Shown: positions 1 to 4,914 of the stretch, piece after piece
How positions within the stretch are numbered: the stretch's first letter is position 1
How the letters are laid out: each line of letters opens with the position of its first letter
Assembly: GCA_964503775.1 (NCBI GenBank)
Contig: CAZDBS010000017.1
Location: 1-12,129, forward strand
Direction of reading: 5' to 3'
Origin: CAZDBS01 sp964503775
GTDB taxonomy: Bacteria > Patescibacteriota > Saccharimonadia > Saccharimonadales > CAZDBS01
DNA: 12,129 nt
Position numbers and translations under genes: made by a program
The notes under the pieces: model-generated
Databases searched by the model: none
Told to the model about the DNA's origin: nothing
The model's input: the letters and a program-made list of their open reading frames with translations, nothing else

Positions 1-1
1 A

Positions 2-445
2 GGGGCGCCGCTGGTACTAACACCTATCAAAGCCGGATTTCCAAATCCGGCTGAAGATGTCGGACAGATGATGCTTGATCTCAATAGCCTGGTCATCGAA
101 CACCCGGCCAGCACGTTCTATATGCGAGTGGATGGTGACTCGATGGAAGACTTAGGGATTTACAGCGGTGATCTAGTGGTGGTCGACAAATCTCTAGAGG
201 TGAATTCAGGGGACGTGATCGTAGCATTTATCGATGGCGAGTTTACCTTGAAGCAGTTTATGAACTTGGGTGGCTCGGGTGAACTCCGACCTGGCAATCC
301 TGCTTATCCGGTGATCAAGATATCCGAGGAGAATGATTTCCAGATCTGGGGAGTCGTCACATATACGGTGCATCACTTTCGCAAGAAGGACCTACAAAAC
401 CGATCAAATATGCTGCGTAATAAAGGATCAATGGGTACTGCGTAG
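2..445 (+). CDS. umuD: UmuD, self-cleaving subunit of DNA polymerase V (5' partial)
   Basis: LexA/UmuD-type serine peptidase (S24). RecA filament-stimulated self-cleavage in this family yields UmuD', the partner of UmuC in error-prone translesion synthesis. The reading frame is open from base 2, so the true start is upstream of the window. The ATG at 68 is internal, because the codons before it encode the family's cleavage region (KAGFPNPAED). The expected Ala-Gly scissile bond is at 32-37. The nucleophile Ser of GDSM is at 140-142 and the general-base Lys of FTLKQF at 251-253, the Ser/Lys dyad of the family. After the final beta strand (WGVVTYTV) the tail runs about 20 residues longer than in E. 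coli UmuD. The last codons and the TAG stop lie inside a 33-base palindrome (435-467). umuC follows 40 bases later, so the pair is probably an operon. No SOS operator can be seen because the promoter is outside the window. Confidence 0.93.
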   Translation, partial: GAPLVLTPIKAGFPNPAEDVGQMMLDLNSLVIEHPASTFYMRVDGDSMEDLGIYSGDLVVVDKSLEVNSGDVIVAFIDGEFTLKQFMNLGGSGELRPGNPAYPVIKISEENDFQIWGVVTYTVHHFRKKDLQNRSNMLRNKGSMGTA

Positions 446-467
446 GGGTTCGACCTCTACGCAGTAC
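435..467. repeat. 33-base palindromic element, copy 1 (umuD-umuC junction)
   Basis: The arms GTACTGCGTAG (435-445) and CTACGCAGTAC (457-467) are perfectly complementary. The inner bases extend the stem to about 15 pairs, with one G-T pair and a TCG loop. The left arm carries the umuD stop codon TAG (443-445). The right arm ends 3 bases before the likely umuC ribosome binding site AGGAG (471-475). Compared with copy 2 (975-1007) this copy is in the opposite orientation and differs at one base. In the mRNA it would form a strong hairpin just before the umuC ribosome binding site. Confidence 0.93.
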
Positions 468-470
468 ACG

Positions 471-475
471 AGGAG
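471..475 (+). promoter_or_regulatory. umuC ribosome binding site
   Basis: AGGAG lies 10 bases before the ATG at 486, a rather long spacing. It immediately follows the palindromic hairpin, so folding of that hairpin could affect access to it. This supports the ATG at 486 as the umuC start. Confidence 0.6.
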
Positions 476-485
476 ACCGTGAGAT

Positions 486-1784
486 ATGTATGTGCTTGTC
501 GATTGCAATAACTTCTTTGTCTCCTGCGAGCGGGTCTTTCGGCCTGATCTCAATGGTCATCCAACAGTAGTGCTGAGTAACAATGATGGTTGTATCGTAG
601 CTAGGTCAAACGAGGTTAAGGCGCTTGGCGTACCGATGGGCGTGCCGCTGTTCGAAGTGCGAGAATTACTCGAGAAGCACCATACGACTATCTTCTCAGC
701 TAATTTCTCTCTGTACGGTGATATGTCTTGGCGTGTCACTGAGATCTTGCGTCGGTATTGCCCCAGTATGGAGATATACTCTGTCGACGAGTCATTCCTA
801 GACATTTCAACCATGGACATACCGGATCTAGAAGCCTGGGGCATACAGATCAGAGAGGATATCCTGCGCTCCACGGGCTTGCCGGTATCTGTCGGCATTG
901 CTCCAACCAAGACTTTGGCCAAGTTAGGATCGGATCGGGCTAAAAAAGACGCCGACTTGCCAGGGGTGGGGATTGTACTGCGTAGAGGTCGAACCTCTAC
1001 GCAGTACCCGTCGTGGGAGGAGATGCTGCGGCGGACGAAGTTGGATGACATATGGGGCGTGGGGCGTCGGACGGCAGTTAAATTATATGATCGGGGTATG
1101 AAGACGGCTTGGGATTTGGTGCAGTGTAGCGATCAGTGGATTCTCCAAAATCTACACATAACAGGTTTGCGGACCGTTCAGGAGCTGCGTGGAACGGTGT
1201 GTTATGGGCTCAACGAGGTGCATGAAGATCAGAAAAGCATGGTCTCCTCCAGATCATTTGGACATACGGTGCGAGCCTATCACGAGCTGGAGCAGTCGAT
1301 AGCGACGCACGCTGCTCGGGTAGCCGCTAAACTACGCCAGAATAACCAAGTGGCTACGGAGATAGCCGCCTATATCCGTACTGGCAGTCATGTTGATCCT
1401 GAGTATCGGTACTCCAAAGTTACCTATGAGACGCTGCCCGTCCCCAGTAATGACACCTCGGTACTGATCACAGCTGCTCTCAGGGGTCTAGAGAAGTCGT
1501 ACAATCCGGATGTCGGGTATAAGAAATCAGGGGTTTGGGCGGCTGGTTTGTTGCCGGTGGGAGCCCAGCCAGTTTCGCTGCTCGAACCGATATCAGATGA
1601 GATGTTCCAGAGACGCCATAAAGTGATGTCGGCACTTGATCAGATCAATCACCGCTACGGGCCAAAAACGTTACTCCACGCCGCCGAAGGAGTTCGCTCG
1701 AGGGAAACCTGGGCCGCTAAGAGGGAACGAGTCAGCCCGATCAATCCCCGTTCCTGGGGTGGTTTGCCGATCGTAAAAGTCTAG
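486..1784 (+). CDS. umuC: UmuC, Y-family DNA polymerase V catalytic subunit, with an 11-residue palindrome-encoded insert
   Basis: Y-family translesion polymerase, 432 residues; E. coli UmuC has 422. Visible motifs: VDCNNF with metal-binding Asp6; Phe11 at the steric-gate position (Tyr11 in E. coli UmuC); the fingers signature LSNNDGCIVARSNE (30-43); YSVDESFLD with catalytic Asp101-Glu102; VGIAPTKTLAKL ending the palm; WGVGRRT in the thumb; RELRG; and the UmuC-type C-terminus with AAKRERVSP. The palm, fingers, thumb and little-finger regions are all present. Residues 164-174 (VLRRGRTSTQY) are encoded exactly by a 33-base palindrome at 975-1007. They fall in the loop between palm and thumb, and removing them leaves 421 residues. 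A weak beta-clamp-like motif may be QPVSLLEP. Start chosen for AGGAG at 471-475 and the family N-terminus. It probably forms an operon with umuD, and its stop overlaps that of the convergent VOC gene by CTAG. Confidence 0.95.
   Translation: MYVLVDCNNFFVSCERVFRPDLNGHPTVVLSNNDGCIVARSNEVKALGVPMGVPLFEVRELLEKHHTTIFSANFSLYGDMSWRVTEILRRYCPSMEIYSVDESFLDISTMDIPDLEAWGIQIREDILRSTGLPVSVGIAPTKTLAKLGSDRAKKDADLPGVGIVLRRGRTSTQYPSWEEMLRRTKLDDIWGVGRRTAVKLYDRGMKTAWDLVQCSDQWILQNLHITGLRTVQELRGTVCYGLNEVHEDQKSMVSSRSFGHTVRAYHELEQSIATHAARVAAKLRQNNQVATEIAAYIRTGSHVDPEYRYSKVTYETLPVPSNDTSVLITAALRGLEKSYNPDVGYKKSGVWAAGLLPVGAQPVSLLEPISDEMFQRRHKVMSALDQINHRYGPKTLLHAAEGVRSRETWAAKRERVSPINPRSWGGLPIVKV
975..1007. repeat. 33-base palindromic element, copy 2 (in frame inside umuC)
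   Basis: GTACTGCGTAGAGGT (975-989) and ACCTCTACGCAGTAC (993-1007) are perfect reverse complements around a CGA loop, giving a 15-base-pair stem. The element begins exactly on a codon boundary of umuC and is 33 bases long, so it adds 11 codons without changing frame. Read in this frame it has no stop; one base later it is also open; two bases later it contains TAG, which is the frame that ends umuD. No clear target-site duplication is visible beside it. Confidence 0.95.
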
Positions 1785-2152
1785 GGTTTCATTGGGGAGG
1801 CGAGCTGGAAGTAGTTGCCTTCTGGGTCGGCGAAGGTAGCGAGCCACATCTCTGGTGATTCGCCAGGGTGATACGGTTCAGCGACGACGGTAGCGCCGAG
1901 GCCTTTGATTCGATCAAAATCGCCCTGTACGTCAGTGGTCTCGAAACCAACCATGACGCGACCTGGTTGCGGACTCATGCCTTTGACTTCGCTATGTGGT
2001 CCGACGACCAGCGATCCGGTGCCGACTTGCCAGGCGTGCCAGTGGTTTTCGTCATCTTTCCAAACAGCCTCGCCTAAGATTTTGTTATAAAACTCGATAA
2101 GTTTCGGAGCGTCTTCGGCTCCTAGCATCACGGCGTTTAGATTTAATCCCAT
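1781..2152 (-). CDS. VOC-family protein (glyoxalase/bleomycin-resistance fold)
   Basis: A 123-residue single-domain protein of the vicinal oxygen chelate superfamily. Family marks: a beta strand then helix with ...APKLIEFYNKILG near residues 14-27, a central VMVGFETTDV strand, and the C-terminal FADPEGNYFQLASP (about 107-120) typical of glyoxalase-like dimers. The substrate cannot be deduced: such proteins include lyases, dioxygenases and antibiotic-binding proteins, and the metal-ligand set is not clearly readable. The ATG at 2152 is supported by GGAGG at 2157-2161, 4 bases upstream, and a TACAAT -10 box at 2176-2181. Unlike several neighbours, this gene therefore has a normal leader. It is convergent with umuC, sharing four bases at the stops. 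Confidence 0.85.
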   Translation of the reverse strand: MGLNLNAVMLGAEDAPKLIEFYNKILGEAVWKDDENHWHAWQVGTGSLVVGPHSEVKGMSPQPGRVMVGFETTDVQGDFDRIKGLGATVVAEPYHPGESPEMWLATFADPEGNYFQLASPMKP

Positions 2153-2156
2153 ACAA

Positions 2157-2161
2157 CCTCC
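2157..2161 (-). promoter_or_regulatory. Shine-Dalgarno of the VOC gene
   Basis: GGAGG on the minus strand, 4 bases from the ATG. It is the strongest Shine-Dalgarno in the window. Confidence 0.75.
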
Positions 2162-2175
2162 TTATTTACACATCT

Positions 2176-2181
2176 ATTGTA
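2176..2181 (-). promoter_or_regulatory. -10 box of the VOC gene
   Basis: TACAAT on the minus strand. Transcription would start near 2169, giving a leader of about 17 bases that contains the GGAGG. No convincing -35 is seen. Confidence 0.45.
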
Positions 2182-2225
2182 CTCGCACGTTCCATCACAG
2201 GTGGGTTTGATGCGCTTGATATTGA

Positions 2226-2786
2226 TTAGGATTTGCGACCTGTAGCGGCGAGAATCTTGGTTTGTTCTGAGGCGTCGCCCGGTACCTCTACTTCTTGACC
2301 AAAGACCCCCGATTCACGGGCGCCTTCGGCCATCGGTAGGAATGTCTCTTTGACCACTGTCAATAACTCAGGATCGATGACTGTATCAGTATGGATAGCG
2401 ATAGCCAGATCCCAGTTGTGAATTGCCAGGTCAGCGGTGACTTGAGCCAGGTATTCTCGAGCCTTGAAGTCGCCAAATGACAGGTGGACGGTTTTATCCA
2501 AGATCTCTGGAATAACTGACTTCAGAGCCGCATCTGCGGCTTGTTGCCAGGCCTCCAGGGGATTATCGCCTAGTAGGTCACCGTCATATTTAGATCCGAC
2601 TTCAGAGATCGTCTTACCCTCTATCAGGTCAGGAATCCACGACACTTCGTTGACCACGTGATTGACCAAAGCGTGCACATCCCACTCGCTGCACGGGGTC
2701 GGCGCATGTCCAAATTCTGGTGTGACTTTAGAAACATTATTCTTAAATCCATCAAGTGCTTTGTGAAAAAGTGTGATTATGTCCAT
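2226..2786 (-). CDS. TIGR03086-type putative metal-binding protein (maleylpyruvate isomerase-like fold)
   Basis: A 186-residue protein resembling the TIGR03086 branch of the DinB/maleylpyruvate isomerase superfamily, four-helix-bundle proteins that usually bind a divalent metal. Signs: N-terminal MDIITLFHKALDGF; TPCSEWDVHALVNHVV (about 30-45; compare the family's TPCxxWxVxxLVNHLV); the helix with ADLAIHNWDLA (118-128); and a C-terminus FGQEVEVPGDASEQTKILAATGR, which is typical of TIGR03086. His43, Asp119 and His123 are the probable metal ligands; this is inferred. The family is best known from Actinobacteria, often in thiol-dependent chemistry, and the substrate here is unknown. A GTG at 2816 is also in frame, but the ATG at 2786 matches the family N-terminus and lies 6 bases after a TGCTATAGT extended -10, suggesting a leaderless mRNA. 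Confidence 0.82.
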   Translation of the reverse strand: MDIITLFHKALDGFKNNVSKVTPEFGHAPTPCSEWDVHALVNHVVNEVSWIPDLIEGKTISEVGSKYDGDLLGDNPLEAWQQAADAALKSVIPEILDKTVHLSFGDFKAREYLAQVTADLAIHNWDLAIAIHTDTVIDPELLTVVKETFLPMAEGARESGVFGQEVEVPGDASEQTKILAATGRKS

Positions 2787-2792
2787 AACTTC

Positions 2793-2801
2793 ACTATAGC
2801 A
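2793..2801 (-). promoter_or_regulatory. Extended -10 promoter of the TIGR03086-type gene
   Basis: TGCTATAGT on the minus strand. Only six bases separate TATAGT from the ATG at 2786, so the transcript should begin at or next to the start codon. It is divergent from the tRNA-Glu promoter. Confidence 0.5.
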
Positions 2802-2809
2802 GAGCCGCA

Positions 2810-2838
2810 TAGACACTGATTAACAGATGTGGTAGGAT
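2810..2838 (+). promoter_or_regulatory. tRNA-Glu promoter
   Basis: TAGACA (2810-2815; 5 of 6 bases match TTGACA), a 17-base spacer, then TAGGAT (2833-2838) preceded by TGG, an extended -10. The predicted start near 2845 gives a short 5' leader before the mature tRNA at 2857. Confidence 0.6.
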
Positions 2839-2856
2839 TGCTATCGTCTCCATCAC

Positions 2857-2931
<75 letters not shown>

Positions 2932-2945
2932 GCAAAATGCCTCAC

Positions 2946-3045
2946 NNNNNNNNNNNNNNNNNNNNNNNNNNNNNNNNNNNNNNNNNNNNNNNNNNNNNNN
3001 NNNNNNNNNNNNNNNNNNNNNNNNNNNNNNNNNNNNNNNNNNNNN
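2946..3045. other. Assembly gap (100 N)
   Basis: Exactly 100 N, the conventional placeholder for a scaffold gap of unknown length. Both flanks carry the same 15 bases ending in GGGATCACCA (2917-2931 and 3057-3071), so the break is probably caused by a repeated tRNA 3' end. Anything could be missing here, including further tRNA genes. Open frames that run across the gap are artefacts. Confidence 0.97.
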
Positions 3046-3056
3046 CGACCGCCCGA

Positions 3057-3071
3057 CCCTCGGGATCACCA
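3057..3071 (+). pseudogene. Second copy of the tRNA-Glu 3' end (partial tRNA or remnant)
   Basis: These 15 bases are identical to the T-stem/acceptor/CCA end of the tRNA at 2857-2931. The bases just upstream (3046-3056) do not form a canonical T loop at the right distance, so this is either a broken or altered tRNA end, a remnant left by integration, or a low-quality contig end. The rest lies in the gap. Confidence 0.5.
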
Positions 3072-3081
3072 AGCTTAAGCA
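3066..3081 (+). repeat. 16-base direct repeat, copy 1 (att-like, includes tRNA CCA end)
   Basis: TCACCAAGCTTAAGCA is exactly repeated at 3706-3721. It spans the end of a tRNA (CACCA) and the following spacer. In both places a U-tract terminator and then GATC follow. The SET gene and the first 100-base repeat lie between the two copies. Confidence 0.85.
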
Positions 3082-3086
3082 TTATG

Positions 3087-3110
3087 GACTCTGGAAATGG
3101 AGGTCTTTTT
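3087..3110 (+). terminator. Probable intrinsic terminator, copy 1 (after the tRNA end)
   Basis: GACTCT pairs with GGAGGTC if one G is bulged, around a GGAAAT loop, and is followed by five T. Its position after the tRNA 3' end fits termination of the tRNA transcript. It is related in sequence to 3727-3751. Confidence 0.5.
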
Positions 3111-3119
3111 GATCAGATT

Positions 3120-3128
3120 TGATATAGT
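3120..3128 (+). promoter_or_regulatory. Extended -10 promoter of the SET gene
   Basis: TGATATAGT. Seven bases separate TATAGT from the GTG at 3136, which predicts a leaderless transcript and decides the start codon. No -35 match is evident. Confidence 0.5.
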
Positions 3129-3135
3129 TGCACAC

Positions 3136-3576
3136 GTGGCGTTAGAGATAAACCCTGATATTGAAATCAAAGACTCGCCCATTCAGGGTAAGGGTCTATT
3201 CACCAAGGTCCCTATCAAGAAGGGAGAGACAATTTGGATCTCCAAAGGGGCAGAACCGGCTGAAGAGAAAATATACACTGATGAAGAGTTCAAAAAGTTT
3301 CATCGATGGTGCATTGAAAATGGAAAAGAATGGGATGCGGTAGCATTAGGCAACGGGACACACAGAGCGGCAATATCAGATCGGGAGAATCATCCTGAGG
3401 ATTATGGCAACCATAGTTGCGATCCAAATCTTGATAGAAACCACACCGCTCTAAGGGACATCGAGGTGGGGGAAGAGCTTACTCTCGACTACGCTCAATT
3501 TTCAGCAAAAGACTGGGAAATGAAATGCAATTGTGGGTCCAAGAATTGCAAAGGGATTGTCAGAGGAACGCTATAG
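3136..3576 (+). CDS. Small SET-domain protein, putative protein-lysine methyltransferase
   Basis: A 146-residue protein made of little more than a SET domain, the S-adenosylmethionine-dependent lysine methyltransferase fold. With GTG 3136 as residue 1, visible motifs are: GKGLF (18-22) at the SET N-terminus; NHSCDPN (92-98), the signature of the cofactor/pseudoknot site; VGEELTLDY with the conserved Tyr119; and a post-SET-like CNCGSKNCKG (Cys131, 133, 138), where a Zn-binding cysteine cluster sits in eukaryotic enzymes. The substrate is unknown; stand-alone bacterial SET proteins can act on chromatin-like or ribosomal proteins or on secreted targets. An ATG at 3097 is in frame but lies inside the preceding terminator. 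GTG 3136 lies 7 bases after a TGATATAGT box and keeps the domain intact. It sits between two tRNA-end direct repeats, an accessory-like context. Confidence 0.8.
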   Translation: MALEINPDIEIKDSPIQGKGLFTKVPIKKGETIWISKGAEPAEEKIYTDEEFKKFHRWCIENGKEWDAVALGNGTHRAAISDRENHPEDYGNHSCDPNLDRNHTALRDIEVGEELTLDYAQFSAKDWEMKCNCGSKNCKGIVRGTL

Positions 3577-3586
3577 GATCAGTTGA

Positions 3587-3707
3587 GAACTATCTCTAAG
3601 TTCCACTCCCAGCAGGAATAGACTGTAACGGATATATCCCTCTCAATACCTCATACCAACTAACTATCTCAGATAAGATATCGTTCCAATTCCAATGAAG
3701 ATAGTTC
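3587..3707 (+). repeat. About 100-base dispersed repeat with inverted ends, copy A
   Basis: A core of about 95 bases starting at 3600 matches a segment starting at 4795 with only ten substitutions, nine of them transitions, and no indels. The ends pair: GAACTATCT (3587-3595) is the exact reverse complement of AGATAGTTC (3699-3707). It begins 10 bases after the SET stop codon and runs into the second copy of the 16-base tRNA-linked repeat. It could be a MITE-like element or a structured 3' RNA. Confidence 0.85.
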
Positions 3708-3721
3708 ACCAAGCTTAAGCA
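3706..3721 (+). repeat. 16-base direct repeat, copy 2 (att-like)
   Basis: An exact copy of 3066-3081, but with no tRNA before it; here it abuts the end of repeat A. The following 35 bases resemble the terminator segment after copy 1, with scattered differences. Confidence 0.8.
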
Positions 3722-3726
3722 CTTTG

Positions 3727-3751
3727 ACCTCTGTAAAGACGGAGGTTTTTT
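3727..3751 (+). terminator. Intrinsic terminator, copy 2
   Basis: ACCTCT (3727-3732) pairs with GGAGGT (3741-3746) around an 8-base loop and runs into six T (3746-3751). It would end transcripts coming from the SET gene before the next promoter. Confidence 0.7.
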
Positions 3752-3793
3752 GATCTCAGGGACTATAAGGGGCAATTCGAAACTTGAAAGCTT

Positions 3794-3802
3794 TGATATG
3801 AT
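3794..3802 (+). promoter_or_regulatory. Extended -10 promoter of the Ldh_2-family gene
   Basis: TGATATGAT. Six bases separate it from the ATG at 3809, so the mRNA is probably leaderless. No Shine-Dalgarno is visible. Confidence 0.5.
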
Positions 3803-3808
3803 GAGCAT

Positions 3809-4789
3809 ATGAAAATAGCAATCGACGATCTGCGACAGAAAATCATCCAAACGTTAAAGACCAGGTACAACCAAGAACAATCAGAACAAATTGCCGACAT
3901 CCTTCTATATGCCGAAACGTCAGGTGTAAAGCCGATGGGAATCGTAAAAATGGTCGGTACTGAGCCAATTCAGAACATGGTTGCCGAGCATGAGCCAAAG
4001 GTTGAGCGCGATACCAAACTCTCACAGCTTATTGATGCCGGGGGAAACGCTGCACCGATTGTTTGTCATCAAGCTGTACAAGTGGCCATTCAGAAGGCAA
4101 AGGAACATGGTATGGCCATTGTTGGGGTCTATAACACTCATTCTAGTAATCTAACCCAAGCCTACTATGTGGAACAGATTGCTAAGCAAGACTTAATCGG
4201 CATAAGTATGGCTAGCGCACCTGCATCGTCATCGGGATTTGATAGCATTGACCCTATATTTGGCACCAACCCCATGGGCATGGCTTTCCCGACGCAGGAA
4301 GAGCCGTTAGTTTTTGATATGACAACTGCAGCGATGCCATGGAGCGGATTGGTTCTAGCCCAAGCTCGTGGGGAGCAGATTCCTAAAAACATAGCCATTG
4401 ATGCTCAGGGAAATCCAACTACCGATCCTACAGAGGCAATGAATGGTGCTACATTGCCGTTTGATCATGGCTATAAGGGATCAGGATTAGCGCTCATGGT
4501 GGAGACTCTTGCTGGTCCTTTAGTGAATGCAGCGTATGTAGACACGGATCTTGACAGTTCATACGGCAGTCTGTTCATTGCCATCGACCCCAACTTGTTG
4601 GTCGATGTAGAAAAGTTCAAACAAAGTGCATCTGATCTTGTGAAAAAGACAAAAACTTCACGTAAAAAGCCAGGCATTGATGAAATTCGATTACCCGGCG
4701 AACGTTCACGACAGAGTAGAGAACAGGCCACAGCTAGTGGTGAAGTAGATGTTGACGAATCGGTTCTGAAACAACTCGGTTATATCTAG
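3809..4789 (+). CDS. Divergent malate/L-lactate dehydrogenase family oxidoreductase (Ldh_2)
   Basis: A 326-residue member of the Ldh_2 family (malate, sulfolactate, ureidoglycolate and diketogulonate dehydrogenases; NAD(P)-dependent, a fold unrelated to classical LDH/MDH). Family marks: an N-terminal helical region; AIVGVYNTHSSNLTQAYY (about 108-125); DLIGISMASAP; IFGTNPMGMAFP; VFDMTTAAMPWSG; GEQIPKNIAIDAQGNPTTDP; and the glycine-rich HGYKGSGLALMVETLAGPL. Oddity: where the family normally has RGxxSHGxxR, this protein reads SGVKPMGIVK (38-47), so the conserved His is Met43 and the Arg is Lys47. It may therefore use another substrate or have lost dehydrogenase activity. A lysine-rich tail (about 275-310) is also unusual. 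It is flanked on both sides by copies of the 100-base repeat and preceded by a terminator, so it is a single-gene unit. Confidence 0.85.
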   Translation: MKIAIDDLRQKIIQTLKTRYNQEQSEQIADILLYAETSGVKPMGIVKMVGTEPIQNMVAEHEPKVERDTKLSQLIDAGGNAAPIVCHQAVQVAIQKAKEHGMAIVGVYNTHSSNLTQAYYVEQIAKQDLIGISMASAPASSSGFDSIDPIFGTNPMGMAFPTQEEPLVFDMTTAAMPWSGLVLAQARGEQIPKNIAIDAQGNPTTDPTEAMNGATLPFDHGYKGSGLALMVETLAGPLVNAAYVDTDLDSSYGSLFIAIDPNLLVDVEKFKQSASDLVKKTKTSRKKPGIDEIRLPGERSRQSREQATASGEVDVDESVLKQLGYI

Positions 4790-4900
4790 TCTATGTTCCA
4801 ATCCCAGCAGGAATAGGTTGTAACGGACACACCCCTCTTAATACCTCATACCAGTTAGCTATCTCAGATAAGATATCGTTCCAATTCCAGCATAGATAAT
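4783..4900 (+). repeat. About 100-base dispersed repeat with inverted ends, copy B
   Basis: The core starting at 4795 is about 89 percent identical to copy A, in the same orientation, and again follows immediately on a stop codon (4787-4789). Its ends also pair but with different bases: TCTATG (4790-4795) with CATAGA (4891-4896), and TATCT (4783-4787) with AGATA (4894-4898) as an alternative. Its end lies just before the -10 box of the next gene. Confidence 0.85.
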
Positions 4901-4914
4901 CTACTATGTAGCTC

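Noticed and set aside
68..70. ATG at 68 as the umuD start
   Set aside because: The upstream codons in the same frame encode the conserved cleavage site AGFPNPA, so the gene starts before the window.
435..1007. Palindrome pair as a CRISPR array or as an SOS operator
   Set aside because: There are only two copies, in opposite orientation and 507 bases apart, with a gene between them. The sequence is not a LexA-type box and one copy is coding.
2814..2816. GTG at 2816 as start of the TIGR03086-type gene
   Set aside because: It is upstream of the likely -10 box, and the ten added residues are not family-like; ATG 2786 is preferred. It remains possible if another promoter is used.
3046..3071. Complete second tRNA after the gap
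   Set aside because: Only the last 15 bases match. The preceding bases do not give a T loop at the right spacing, and the 5' part is in the gap.
3097..3099. ATG at 3097 as the SET gene start
   Set aside because: It lies inside the terminator hairpin and upstream of the predicted promoter; the extra residues are not part of the domain.
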